NCBI GenBank assembly: GCA_947568835.1
Contig: OX387611.1
Location: 5,956,001-6,020,000, forward strand
DNA: 64,000 bases
DNA from: Protonemura montana
Lineage: Eukaryota > Arthropoda > Insecta > Plecoptera > Nemouridae
Reading direction: 5' to 3'
The notes under the pieces were generated by a model. It was not told the DNA's origin and ran no database searches. It worked only from the letters and a program-made list of their open reading frames with translations. Each line of letters starts with the position of its first letter. Positions within the stretch are counted from its first letter, which is position 1. Made by a program: the position numbers and the translations under genes. Positions 32,277 to 43,268 of this stretch are shown here, in pieces.

Positions 32277-32420
32277 TGAAATCTTATTTAAATTGCAAAC
32301 GCTTGCAATGCGCGCGGGGTATGTTATTATTATGAACACAATAACCGTCTCAAAAAGTTGAGGACCAAACGGGGACGTGTTTCCCAAAACCCGTTTGGGC
32401 ATCGATTTTTGTGACGGTTA
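32277..32420 (-). mobile_element. tRNA-SINE tail, second copy
   Basis: The same reversed tail (ATCTTATTTAAATTGCAAAC, AACCGTCTCAAAAAGTTGAG) recurs directly after the first copy in the same orientation, then meets an inverted end (CCGTTTGGGCATCGATTTTT). No complete head. Confidence 0.65.
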
Positions 32421-32842
32421 TACTTCATAATGATTAAATAATGGTTTGAGATTTTGATGCTCATTTCAGAATCCCGGGCAATTTAGTTGGGTATAAAGAT
32501 CGTTAATTGATTGATTAGTAGAGTTCAACGAAGCACTTACTTGATTATGGGCTCGATATCAGGTCAACTTAACAAAAATGAAACGTTTTGTCATCCAACT
32601 GCCTGTGATCTTAAATTCTACATTTGAGGACAAACTGTTTAATTGCCTTATTAAAGTAATTGTTATTTGTTCTTCAAAGGAATACGTAAACTGTTAGTAA
32701 GCTGTTTATCAATGTCAACGCTGTTATGCTGATGTATCTTGATCAAATTTATAATTTTCGATTTGTTGTAATTGACTCACTAAATTTTACATTTGTAAAT
32801 AAATTTGGTGCAGTACATATTATTATCCTTTTTATTGCGCAG
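32421..32842. other. AT-rich sequence upstream of exon candidate
   Basis: Nothing recognised except the polypyrimidine tract ending at 32842. Confidence 0.4.
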
Positions 32843-32894
32843 ATCGAAAGGCGACGGTTTGCGGATGGATGACGATGATAGTGATAAATCAAAG
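32843..32894 (+). CDS. Possible internal exon, unknown gene
   Basis: After the acceptor TTATCCTTTTTATTGCGCAG, one base precedes the open frame SKGDGLRMDDDDSDKSK, ending at AAAG/gtagcc. A weaker alternative donor at 32907 (AAG/gttaat) would add VAKK. The acidic-then-basic composition looks like a disordered linker of a nuclear protein rather than noncoding sequence, but I do not recognise it. The entry phase (2 bases carried in) does not match the candidate exon at 24786, so any link would need an exon in between. The 68-bp array starts about 30 bp downstream, inside what would be the intron. A chance match remains possible. Confidence 0.38.
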
Positions 32895-32924
32895 GTAGCC
32901 AAAAAGGTTAATGGGACAAAGCTA

Positions 32925-33740
32925 AGCGGTGGCCGGTCCTTGGTGCTGTTGGACAGGAGCAGCCAACACAGTGATCAAAGGGACAAGGCTAAGCGGTGGC
33001 CGGTCTTTGGTGCTGTTGGACAGGAGCAGCCAACACAGTGTGTCAAAGTGACAAGGCTAAGCATTGGCCGGTCCTTGGTGCTGTTGGACAGGAGCAGCCA
33101 ACACAGTGTGTCAAAGGGACAAGGCTAAGCATTGGCCGGTCCTTGGTGCTGTTGGACAGGAGCAGCAAACATAGTGTGTCAAAGGGACAAGACTAAGCAG
33201 TGGCCGGTCCTTGGTGCTGTTGGACAGGAGCAGCAAACATAGTGTGTCAAAGGGACAAGGCTAAGCGGTGGCCGGTCCTTGGTGCTGTTGGACAGGAGCA
33301 GCAAACATGGTGTGTCAAAGGGACAAGGCTAAGCATTGGCCGGTCCTTGGTGCTGTTGGACAGTAGTAGCCAACACAGTGATCAAAGGGACAAGGCTAAG
33401 CGGTGGCCGGTCCTTGGTGCTGTTGGACAGGAGCAGCCAACACAGTGTGTCAAAGTGACAAGGCTAAGCAGTGGCCGGTCCTTGGTGCTGTTGGACAGGA
33501 GCAGCCAACACAGTGTGTCAAAGTGACAAGGCTAAGCGGTGGCCGGTCCTTGGTGCTGTTGGACAGGAGCAGCCAACACAGTGTGTCAAAGGGATAAGGC
33601 TAAGCGGTGGCCGGTCCTTGGTGCTGTTGGACAGGAGCAACCGACATAGTGTGTCAAAGGGACAAGGCTAAGCGGTGGTCGGTCCTTGGTGCTGTTGGAC
33701 AGGAGCAGGCTACATGCCGGCACCGGGCTCACCCTTGGCT
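32925..33740 (+). repeat. 68-bp minisatellite, locus 1, derived from 5S SINE
   Basis: About 11-12 units of GGCCGGTCCTTGGTGCTGTT, GGACAGGAGCAGCCAACACA, GTGTGTCAAAGGGACAAGGC, TAAGCGGT. The unit corresponds to the SINE body part AAGCCGGTGGTCCCCTTGG ... CGACAGGAGTAGGCTACG. The last unit runs straight into genuine SINE sequence (AGGCTACATGCCGGCACCGGG), showing the source. Confidence 0.92.
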
Positions 33741-34261
33741 TCCTGTTAATTTAGGAAAGTTTCGAGAAAAATCCCGGTTAAATATTACTTAAGCGAAGAC
33801 AATGGTGGTCACCCAGAAATGGAGTTACCATCACCCAATACATATAGGCATTAAATGAACTAGAATTCAAACAGTAACTCAAAAGATACCTTCTCACGTA
33901 CGCAGCCTTATCGCGAATGGACTATAGCATCCAAGACGTCTTCGTGAGATGACCACATGGTAATTGGGTTCAAAAGCCGATTGCAAGATTCGAAGCAAAT
34001 GGTTTCCAAGAAAACCCAATGCGCCAGAGATGACGATGAAAAGTTTATAAAAAAAGGTGAAATAAAAAGAAGAAGATTGAAACTGCTCTGTAATGTTTGT
34101 TCTGCAGATGACCGCTGTGACCGTTGGCATCGTCTGCTGCTGGCCGTTTTCTTGTTGCGGTTATTGGCTTAAACAATTATCACATTTGTGTACTCTCATC
34201 GTTAAAGATGTGAACGTAGTTTCTCGGTCTTAGATACTGACTGACCAGTAAGTTGCCTGAA
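33741..34261. other. Unique sequence
   Basis: No repeat recognised; short ORFs on both strands near 33894-34172 without recognisable products. Confidence 0.4.
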
Positions 34262-35032
34262 GCGAGGCTTGTATTGCCCCATGCAAAGGAGCGGACACTC
34301 GCCGTCACCTCTGTGCTGGACATTCCGTGACAGGGTGCTTGTATCGCTCCATGCAAAGGAGCGGACACTCGCCGTCGCCTCTGTGCTGCACATTCCGTGA
34401 CAGGGTGCTTGTATCGCTCCACGCAAAGGAGCGGACACTTGCCGTCGCCTCTGTGCTGGACATTCCGTGACAGGGTGCTTGATTCGCTCCACGCAAAAGA
34501 GCGGACACTCGCCGTCGCCTCTGTGCTGGACATTCCGTGACAGGGTGCTTGTATCGCTCCACGCAAAGGAGCGGACACTTGCCGTCGCCTCTGTGCTGGA
34601 CATTCCGTGACAGGGTGCTTGTTTCGCTCCACGCAAAGGAGCGGACACTCGCCGTCACCTCTGTGCTGGACATTCCGTGACAGGGCGCTTGTTTCGCTCC
34701 ACACAAAGGAGTGGACACTCGCCTTCGCCTCTGTGCTGGACATTCCGTGACAGGGTGCTTGTTTCGCTCCACGCAAAGAAGCGGACACTCGCCGTCGCCT
34801 CTGTGCTGGACATTCCATGACAGGGCGCTTGTTTCGCTCCACGCAAAGAAGCGGACACTCGCCGTCGCCTCTGTGCTGGACATTCCGTGACAGGGTGCTT
34901 GTTTCGCTCCACGCAAAGGAGCGGACACTCGCCGTCGCCTCTGTGCTGGACATTCCGTGACAGGGTGCTTGTTTCGCTCCACGCAAAGGAGCGGACACTC
35001 GCCGTCGCCTCTGTACTGGACATTCCTTGACA
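34262..35032 (-). repeat. 70-bp minisatellite, locus 6 (~11 units)
   Basis: Reverse orientation. Several left-hand units carry a GTATCGCTCC variant (for GTTTCGCTCC) shared only within this array, which fits local homogenisation. It ends at CATTCCTTGACAGAGG. Confidence 0.95.
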
Positions 35033-36120
35033 GAGGATCCTTCTTTTTCGGTTTAAAAAATCTTCGTTTATTTCACTGGTTTTTTTTTTTGCAAAAAAAT
35101 ACTGAGCATGTGCACGAATAGTTCCGCATTATTTTCGGGGCAAATTTTGCCTGAAGCCTACAATCTGTTGACTTGAATTTGATGATTACGCTGTCAGTTG
35201 AATTCATGATGCAATTTTTTCCTGGGTTTGTTAAAATTATGCAATACATTTTAAAAGCAATGTTAATGCACTGCTAAGTAATTTTTGGGGAGGTTATTTC
35301 CATAAATGACTTCAGTAGATGAGCTGCGTCGCCCGCTGTGCTCTCTTGGAGGTATTTATTCTATGCGGAATAACCGCACAGGACGTTAAGTGCAAAATTA
35401 TAACAATATTTTGCAAATCTGATTAATATTTCATTTTTTGCAAACTATAATTAAGATTGTTTTTAAAGTGTGACAGATATGTGTATACGTACCTGGTCTT
35501 AGCTATGACAAAATGATACACCTGTGCATTAGTTACATTTGGACGGATCTGAGTTTGAGTACATATTTATGATTGTAAATTATCAATAGGAATAACGCAA
35601 AGACATTGTTTAGCGCCCAGCATTTGGTTTATTTGACTGATTGAAAAAAATTAAACATAAGATTAACACAGGGACATTTTTCGAACATTGGTACCTAATT
35701 TACATTGAATGAAAATATTTGAAATAATTTTGAAAAAATATTCATTTTTAACATACTAGTTGTTTATAAAAAAATATGCTTTTATAAAAAATTTCGTTTT
35801 TTAGCACGTAACCAAAGTAATCTGTCAGGTTTTGAGCAAATTTGTATGCTATTTTTGCGTCGATGGAGGTGCCGTGCTCTTCGAAATCTCAGATATTTAT
35901 TTAATTTCGCAAGCAGATATCGCTTCAGTCTGCCCTCGGGGATAAATATCGACTGAAGAACTGCCCCCCAGCATTGCTAACAACCCATCAATTAAACTTC
36001 AATTCTAATTTCAGTGATGAGAATTCAAAAAACTTATTATTTCTCCAAAATAATTATCAATATCGTTATATAGTTAGTTAAGTAATTCTTATGAAAGCTG
36101 GATAAATAAAACACCTTTAC
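35033..36120. other. AT-rich intergenic
   Basis: Over 1 kb without recognised repeats or exons. Confidence 0.45.
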
Positions 36121-36181
36121 ACGTCAAAAGCTTTCGACCAAAATCAAAATGACAGACATCTCTGGAAATGACCTGTGGTAT
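36121..36181 (+). mobile_element. Element G, left part (split by insertion)
   Basis: AAAATCAAAATGACAGACAT and CTCTGGAAATGACCTGTGGT match elements near 29.2 and 50.2 kb. The element continues at 37014 after the nested fold-back insertion. Confidence 0.65.
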
Positions 36182-37028
36182 TTAAGAAAAACTATTTGAA
36201 ATGGATTTTGAATGCTAAGTAAAGGACAATTAAATTTCCCGACGTTTCGTAACATGTACAGTTGTGTTAGACGTTACCTTGCCACAACCTGGTGGACTCT
36301 GACTACAGTTGTGTTAGCCTTACCTTGCCACAACCTGGTGGACTCTGACTACAGCTGTTGTGTTAGCCTTACCTTGCCACAACCTGGTGGACTCTGACTA
36401 CAGTTGTGTTAGCCTTACCTTGCGACAACCTGGTGGACTCTGACTACACATTGCCAACTTTAGAATGCAAAATAAAGCCAGTCTTCACCGGGGAGTTTGA
36501 AATTAACCACAAAATTATGACCAAACAATGCATCATGCACTTAAATTCTTTGTGGATTTATCAGTTTATTTACGTGAAATTAATTCTATTGAAAAATAAG
36601 AACTTAAATGCAAAACTAAAAGTCCTAATGACTTCTGCTAAATACCTACCGTACACTAGCGGATTCTAGCAATGGCTGCCAAAAAGCAGTTTGCGAGCTT
36701 GGTTTCCTGCCTAAACCTGATAAAAGTTAAAAGTAATCCAAAATATATTGATTTGAACTTTGGTTGATACAAATTTATTGTTTTTCATTAAATATTTTGT
36801 TTTCCTGAAGTTATTAAATGTTTCAACCAAAGAAAAACATTATTTTGTTGCTTTTAAATCGAGTTAACAGTAGCATCATGGTGTCATGTTTTCTAGGTTG
36901 GTACAAGCACCCCAGAAAGTGGCAAACTCAAATTAATCCTAGTGTACCAGTTACTTCTTCAAGGGTAAGAGCAGTTAGAGCGAGGGTTAGATTTAGATAA
37001 ATCAAGTAGACATAATGACCTGTGGTAT
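36167..37028. mobile_element. Fold-back element inserted in element G, 15-bp TSD
   Basis: Perfect direct repeats AATGACCTGTGGTAT at 36167-36181 and 37014-37028 bracket a fold-back copy that begins TTAAGAAAAACTATTTGAAA and ends AATCAAGTAGACAT. Its left arm is split at GTAC: 36260-36942 holds a 46-bp array and about 490 bp of unrelated AT-rich DNA. The arm then resumes (GTTACTTCTTCAAGGGTAAG) and most of the right arm is deleted. Confidence 0.82.
36260..36450 (+). repeat. 46-bp minisatellite (4 units)
   Basis: Unit ACAGTTGTGTTAGCCTTACC, TTGCCACAACCTGGTGGACT, CTGACT; one unit has an extra CTG. It lies inside the fold-back element's left arm. Confidence 0.9.
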
Positions 37029-37112
37029 GTTTTGTGTTATTTTTTTTCAAATTGACAGTTGGCCAGCATGTCACCCTAAAAACCACCGGTGGCTCCTCTA
37101 TCGGTAAAATAT
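37014..37112 (+). mobile_element. Element G, right part
   Basis: ATTGACAGTTGGCCAGCATG, TCACCCTAAAAACCACCGGT and GGCTCCTCTATCGGTAAAAT correspond to GACAATTGGCCCGCATTTCA ... CCGCCGGTGAGGTACGTG in the uninterrupted copy at 50.2 kb. Confidence 0.65.
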
Positions 37113-37690
37113 ATTCTCACACTAAGCTGAGTGAGTGCGTACACGCCTGTGGACAGAAATGATGTCTTCACCATGAGCCGCCGTAAACACCTTTCTGCAG
37201 AGCCAACAACTTAATAAACTCATCTGACGACACTCCTGTATAAAACGCAAGACCATTAAACATACAAACACAGCCAAGCAAAGAACCACACAAACCAACA
37301 CCAAAAGAACTTACTTTACCAAACCAATCACACTGGTCATTTATTTGTAAATATAAAAATACAAAAAAATACACATCTCTATCCTTTACAGTTCCTATTC
37401 CCCACTCCTTAATCTGTCTCACTTTAATGGCGATGACAAAGGTGACCATAATGTAACAAGAGCAGTCTTTCCACCTCCGTCCGATTGGTTAGCTGGCTGC
37501 TTTATAACCTCTCTCTATGTCGCTGTCTCTCTTTGTTTGGTTTCACCTCCGCTAGCTGGGTCTCTCTTTCTCTAGCGCAAGAGAGTGATCTAGCTTCCTT
37601 GGTGAAGGTCGCAATGCCCACCATCAATGACCTAGGTGGGGATACACGAGAGAAATACCGAGCGCAGTAAAATGCAGAGCTGTTTAGAAT
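37113..37690. other. Unique sequence
   Basis: Minus-strand ORFs of 60-93 residues at 37122-37449 contain hydrophobic stretches but no recognised family. No exon is supported. Confidence 0.4.
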
Positions 37691-37691
37691 T

Positions 37692-37925
37692 GGATGTTTC
37701 TTAAAGTATTTACCGACCAAATGAGTGACCATCCGATGGCGCTTGAGGCCAGTGTATATGTAGTATATTGATAATGCATATCAATAGTTGCGGTAAGCAT
37801 CAATAAAGATAAATTCAGCATAAATCAGTCTCGAATGCGAGTTATTTGTGAGAAGTTACGAAATGAAATGAAAAAGGTGTTAATTTAGGTCCATAGGTAA
37901 TTTTCGAAAAGTTAGTTTCAAAGTC
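37692..37925 (+). mobile_element. Element C, partial copy
   Basis: CCATCCGATGGCGCTTGAGG, AAATCAGTCTCGAATGCGAG and GAGAAGTTACGAAATGAAAT match the family. The right third is missing where the 68-bp array begins. Confidence 0.65.
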
Positions 37926-37931
37926 CCAAAA

Positions 37932-38290
37932 GAACCGGCCACCGCTTAGCCTTGTCCCATTGATACACTGTGTTGGCTGCTCCTGTCAAACAGCACCAAG
38001 GACTAGCCACCGCTTAGCCTTGTCACTTTGACACACCGTGTTGGCTGCTCCTGTCCAACAGCACCAAGGTCCGGCCACCGATTAGTCTTGTCCATTTGAC
38101 ACACTGTGTTGGCTGCTCCTGTCCAACAGCACCAAGGACCGGCCACCGATTAGCCTTGTCACTTTGACACACCGTGTTGGCTGCTCCTGTCCAACAGCAC
38201 CAAGGTCCGGCCACCGATTAGTCTTGTCCATTTGACACACTGTGTTGGCTGCTCCTGTCCAACAGCACCAAGGTCCGGCCACGCGAGCAA
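37932..38290 (-). repeat. 68-bp minisatellite, locus 2 (~5 units)
   Basis: Inverted copies of the 68-bp unit at 32.9 kb. Two-unit alternation is visible (TTGTCCATTTGACACACTGT versus TTGTCACTTTGACACACCGT). Unlike locus 1, no adjacent SINE sequence remains. Confidence 0.92.
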
Positions 38291-39389
38291 AACTCTGTCC
38301 TTGGTATTGGCTTAACAAAGCCACTTCAAAACGCCCCTTGTTACTGTATCCTTTCATTTCAAGGTCGCGAGGAAAGAGTTCAGTAGGTACTGTACTCTTG
38401 CGGACATTGCTCAAAGCTTCCATCACGTAGTGCGTTAGCGGGACACTATTTTAAAAGAAAGTTGGTCAAAAAGAATTTGAAGTAAACGAAATATTATTAC
38501 AGAAACGCTTCTGAAAATGTAGTACATTTTATTTGCTCTTAATGATAGCAGATTGTCAAGGTATATCTTTCAAGACCTATGCAAGATTGATTTGAAGATT
38601 TTTTTTTAAGATCAAGTACGCACAATTTTAATTAAATAATGCCACAGATATTCCCTTACGACCTAATAACAAACCAATATCATGTATTTGATAAATGTAA
38701 TTATAAAAATATATATTTATTTATTTATTTTAATAGAGAGAAGTAAATTCCCGTGTTTTTAACTCGAATTCAACAAAATTTAATGTTTTTTCAAGCTAAA
38801 AATAAACAAAGTAAGGGGGTATAAACCCTATTAGAACTTTTTTTCAAAAAACTGCATTGACTCACGAGTTGAAGTTAAGTTTAAGGTTAACAATTCCCTC
38901 ATTTTCTTTAGCATCACTGAGTTTTCTTTGTAGCTACAACCCCACTACATTTCAAAGCAAAAACGAGGACAGATTTGATTCGATGTTTTCAACTTCAGTT
39001 TTTTTCAAAGGTTGTTGCCAAATAACTCATGAGTTGACCGTCTGATACCTCTCAACTGAGTCAGAGTAGTCGTATGACACATTCTTGATGAATTTGACAA
39101 ACTTAATTCTGTCGCTTTGGCTAAAATCTGCTCGAACCTAGACGGTTCTGAACGGGGGTCTCACTAATTTCTACTAAGTCGGCAGGAGAACGGCCAAAAT
39201 CTGCTGTAAAAGTGTCAAACACAGCTCATTTTTTGATAAACTGAGTGATAATATTCAGCTGAATGTTTGAACTTTGCAAAACAACTTGTCGATACAAATA
39301 ATTTTGACCAAATGATCAGCTTAACAATTTACTAAAGGTACAACCATTGAGTTTTTAGGCAAACTCAGAAGCTTTCTGCTGGCAAAACA
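38291..39389. other. AT-rich intergenic
   Basis: No feature recognised. Confidence 0.45.
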
Positions 39390-39725
39390 AAACGGTGACG
39401 CGTGCCAATGGCTAGTGCTACCCGATGGCGTTTGCGGCCGCAATTTTTAACAAACCTCTGTAAAAATTACAGAATAACGACTCAAAATATCGATACATTC
39501 ATATCAGTCGTTGAGATTAGCATTAATACGGATGAATTGAAAGTAAAACATTCTTAAATTTGAGTAATCGGCGAGAAATAACAACATTAAATTTCTCAAT
39601 ACTCAAAACGAATGTGACTCCATCTAGAAGCTTTTCCTGTCGTGGAATAAAAGCCATTTGCCAGCAATTCTATTTTTTTGCGAAGACAGTTCATCATTAG
39701 CGCCATGGTAGTACGTCACAACTTA
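39390..39725 (+). mobile_element. Element C, good copy
   Basis: CCCGATGGCGTTTGCGGCCG, CTCAAAATATCGATACATTC, CGTTGAGATTAGCATTAATA, GTGACTCCATCTAGAAGCTT and TTAGCGCCATGGTAGTACGT in order. Both ends carry a GATGGCG/CCATGGCGC-like motif in inverted orientation, a possible but short TIR. Confidence 0.75.
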
Positions 39726-40019
39726 TATTTTCGCGTCATAAATATTTCTTTGCGACCGTGAAAGAAACTATTTAATTACTGGCTCTCTGCCACAGTTTTT
39801 TTAGAATTGAGACGTATATTAATATTAGATATTGCTCTCTTTAATAAGCTAGGACACTTTCCAATTAGCACGCGCGGTATCTTCAGAAAGCGCAGGCACC
39901 TACAAGCTCAAACACCCACGCGCACAAACAACAAAAATCCACACGTTGACAGTCAATTAAAAAAAAAAAAATGTTGCGTATCCCCAACTTTGCACCGCCT
40001 TCTGAACTGAATGATTATC
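39726..40019. other. AT-rich upstream sequence
   Basis: Nothing recognised. Confidence 0.35.
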
Positions 40020-40514
40020 TACCTGTTTTGCTCTGCACTTGTCTGCTGCCTTGCCTCCCGGACCCCTCGCCGTCTCCCCACCCGCCCTCTCGCTCGCCAC
40101 ACATCGGCATGACCCCCGAGGGGAGTGAGGGGTAACCTTGCTCCCTGTTAGGTTCGGGCCGGCACACTCGGCTAGTTGCTTTCGTCCAGGTAACTACGTA
40201 TCTGACGGCATCACACCGCTAGACCATGCTGGCTAGCGGCTAGCACTACCATAGTTCACGACAAGTTATATTAAGCGTTGTTATCCGTTCGAAAGTGACA
40301 TGATTTTAGTGTGAGAACGTTACTCGAGTGCGTGTGTTTTATTTTGAATTTGTGTCGCTAGTTTTCGGCGGTTATTATTTCGAATATAAAATCGTTACGT
40401 GTGCCGGGAATTTTAAACGGTCGCGACGATTTTTCGAATATTTGGAGCCATTTTGACAGTGACATTGTTCGAGTGCAAACATTATTAGCGAGTCCGTTAT
40501 AGTCACCGTCACAG
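40020..40514 (+). promoter_or_regulatory. CpG-rich promoter and possible 5'UTR exon
   Basis: A GC-rich block (40040-40190: CTCCCGGACCCCTCGCCGTC, CCCGAGGGGAGTGAGG) is followed by sequence with many CpGs (TTTTCGGCGGTTATTATTTCG, AACGGTCGCGACGATTTTTCG). CpG density is far above the surroundings and no repeat is involved. A strong donor (GTCACAG/gtatac) at 40514 and an acceptor (TTGCTTACAATTGCCAG) at 40668 suggest a noncoding first exon spliced to the coding exon. No TATA box stands out and the start site is unknown. Confidence 0.5.
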
Positions 40515-40668
40515 GTATACACGAGTGTTTCTAATTGTAGTTACGTTATAATCGCGCGGTTTAGCATTACCAAGCATAGCAAATAAACAATTTGATAATG
40601 GTACATATCTGAGAATATCACGTCATCGATGATATTTTATCAATCTGTTTCTTGCTTACAATTGCCAG

Positions 40669-41023
40669 TGCCTAGCACAGGTTATTCGTTTGGTAAACAT
40701 TCGGTGCCTGATGGTGACCTATGTTGTGTGAGTAACGTCAACGCGAATCGGTGCCAAGTGTGAATTGTGGATACAAATTACCCAGTACCAATATACGGTT
40801 GAGATAGTTGCCTGGTTATTTGCAAAGTGGTCGGGTGGATTTTGTTGAAATACTGATACTACTACTAAACTGAGTGTGCGTGTGCTAGCGGCAGTGTTAT
40901 TTTTCCGACTGGAAAAGCTTCGTTTTGGAAAAAGCAAGAGGGATTTTCCTCACACGGAGTTGGATTAAATGATGCGCGAATTGGACGCTAGTCCCGTCGT
41001 CTGGCCAGCTTGGTGCTATACAG
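40669..41023 (+). CDS. First coding exon of an unrecognised gene (CDS from 40969)
   Basis: About 300 nt of apparent 5'UTR precede ATG at 40969. The codon immediately before is an in-frame TAA, and the -3 base is A, so the start is well supported. The coding part reads MMRELDASPVVWPAWCYT and leaves one base at a strong donor (ACAG/gtaaag, 41024), phase 1. Codon composition is less AT-rich than the flanks. Downstream coding exons are not found before 64 kb, so the next intron may be long, as is common in arthropod regulatory genes with large introns (inference). I do not recognise the N-terminus; it has no signal peptide (charged, then WPAW). Which acceptor (40668 or 40680) starts the exon is uncertain. 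Confidence 0.55.
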
Positions 41024-41415
41024 GTAAAGGAAGTTTGTATTAACAACAAAAAAAAAACAGGTTAAATGAGTCAATGTTATGATTGCATTTGATTTTGACG
41101 CAATTTCCGGAAGAAAATAACAGTTTGTTTTGTCAACTCGATGGCAGCTATGCAAAATAATCAGATAATACATCACGAATCTTGATCTGAAACGAATGGC
41201 ATTGTCGTTGTGTTTGCGGAAAAGGAGCGACAATCTTCGAATTTACAGAACGCTGGTTTATTATACAATTTTTTTCCACATTTAGTAATATCATTATCCA
41301 AGTAATTGAGATAATCAACTATCCAGTCTTCGATTCTTATAGATAAAGACGGTAAGTTCATATAAGCGAAGAATTTAGCATGGATTACAATTGAAACATA
41401 TAAAATTACAGAAGT
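41024..41415. other. Putative intron start, unique sequence
   Basis: Follows the donor at 41024. No further exon seen. Confidence 0.4.
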
Positions 41416-41417
41416 AA

Positions 41418-41677
41418 CGTAACACCCGCCTTGCTTATCAACCTCTAGACAGCATGGATTTGTGGAGGAATCCTGTTCGCGTTTTACCGTCCTGCAGAAG
41501 GAACGATACGCTAGTAGTCCCCTTGGTCTTCGACAGGAGTAGGCTACGTGCCGGCACAGGGTTTCCTTTCCTCCCTTCTTGCCAATGTAAGGTTTCATTC
41601 GCTCATATACCGACGCCATCAGACCGGTGCTACATGACTCGTTTTCAAAACAGTGCGTCGTTAAACACAACAATCAT
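41418..41677 (+). mobile_element. 5S-headed SINE, headless
   Basis: Body from CGCCTTGCTTATCAACCTCT through GGCTACGTGCCGGCACAGGG to the tail AAACAGTGCGTCGTTAAACA. The 5S head is absent (5' truncation). Confidence 0.85.
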
Positions 41678-42570
41678 TGGCCTTGCTCCATTTGTCTCAC
41701 ACTGCTGGTGTGAACAAATGAGGATATGTATTTTTATCACGGAAATGTCAGCGCTAAGCAAGAATATGTCTGGTAACACTAGAATTAGTTGTCGAGGGAT
41801 TGTAGAATACTAACTAGTCTGGGTTATTGGATATTATGACTGTTTGAACTAGACTAGAATTTACCAGTCCAGTGACAATAAGATTTATGAGCAAACCTTA
41901 AAACTACTATTATTTAAAGTCGGTATTTATATGAATCTAATGTTGTCACTGATGATAAAAATTACATTTGAGGCTTATTTTGTTTCAGTTATAAATAGCA
42001 TTCACAATTCTAAGGGTACCTCTATGATTATCTCGATAATTTCATGAAGGTTATACCGCCATTATAAACCCGACTATTTCCCAATAACCATACCAACAAT
42101 ACATGTAAACCATAATATTTAAAATACACAATAAACGAACGGTTTCTAAGAAATTTCAAAGTTATCGCCTTGCCAGCATCCTACAGTTGAAACGGATGTT
42201 ACTTTCATATTTCGGGCTTTGAACAAAAATACCTTTCGGCCGTAACGGCACCTTTGGCATGTCCCTTGTGGTCATCAACCCTTGCGAGGTCAGGAATAAC
42301 CCCTTGCGTTTCCTCTGACCCCAACCCAAGTCTTTGTGCGTTTTGAGAACCTTTTTGGAATGTTTATTATCAGGTAGTTTGGGACAGGGCTTGGAGATTT
42401 TATAGCTAGCTTGTGATATTTCACAGAAATGCTTTCGATGTTGCTTGTTCATATTAGACGTTCTTGTCGGGTTTGCTTAGGAGTTTTGCAAAAGAAATTA
42501 CAGCAGATATGATTCGTTAGCTAGCGACTAAAGTAAACCCTTTCCATTAAATGCATTTTCAAACAAAAAT
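41678..42570. other. Unique AT-rich sequence
   Basis: A basic 96-residue minus-strand ORF at 42162-42452 has no recognised motif; otherwise nothing. Confidence 0.4.
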
Positions 42571-42574
42571 ATAC

Positions 42575-42967
42575 TATCAAGCATAGGAGGTTGCATAGGA
42601 GGTATAGAGATGTTGAGATCGCCTGACAGAGCTTCTCAATTCTGCTATCTTATGTTACCACGGGTATAACATGGCCTAGCATAGGAGGTTCAATGGTAGA
42701 TTCAACGTTTGGTAGCCATGGAGATGCTGAGATCGCCTGACAGAGCTTCTCAATTCTGCTATCTTATGTTACCACGGGTATATCATGGCCTAGCATAGGA
42801 GGTTCAATGGTAGATTCAACGTTTGGTAGCCATGGAGATGCTGAGATCGCCTGACAGAGCTTCTCAATTCTGCTATCTTATGTTACCACGGGTATATCAT
42901 GACCTAGCATAGGAGGTTCAATGGTAGATTCAACGTTTGGTAGCCATATGGAGATGCTGAGATCGCC
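42575..42967 (+). repeat. 114-bp minisatellite, locus 1 (~3.5 units)
   Basis: Unit: CCTAGCATAGGAGGTTCAAT, GGTAGATTCAACGTTTGGTA, GCCATGGAGATGCTGAGATC, GCCTGACAGAGCTTCTCAAT, TCTGCTATCTTATGTTACCA, CGGGTATATCATGG. CCTAGC at 42675 and 42789 gives a 114-bp period. The right end abuts element C. Confidence 0.93.
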
Positions 42968-43268
42968 TACCGTGAAGTACTACCGTGGCGCTAATCAAAT
43001 GACTACTTTACCGTGACAAAGCTGGAGGATGTTTCAAGGTAGAGTCGCCGTCGTTTCGATAGAAAATTAATTTCGTTATTTCTCGCAGATTACTCGGACT
43101 CATATGTAAATAAGTGTTCGCCTCGGCGATTGTTAGATATTTAGTGATATTTTGAGTCGTGATAATTTAATTGTTGAGGTTCATTCGCAAGAACGGCTGC
43201 AAGCGCTATCGGATGGCACCTACCATTGCTACGTGCTGTCAGATCGTTTGCTCAGCAGAAAGCTTATT
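42968..43268 (-). mobile_element. Element C copy abutting the 114-bp array
   Basis: TACCGTGGCGCTAATCAAAT, TCTCGCAGATTACTCGGACT, GATATTTTGAGTCGTGATAA, CAAGCGCTATCGGATGGCAC and CGTTTGCTCAGCAGAAAG. Near full length. Confidence 0.75.

Noticed and set aside
40969-41023. Engrailed-type protein because of the WPAW run
   Set aside because: Only four residues agree with the WPAWVYCTRYS motif and the context (extreme N-terminus) is wrong; too weak to name a gene.
42162-42452. Basic 96-residue ORF, minus strand
   Set aside because: No recognised family and the length is expected by chance in this sequence.
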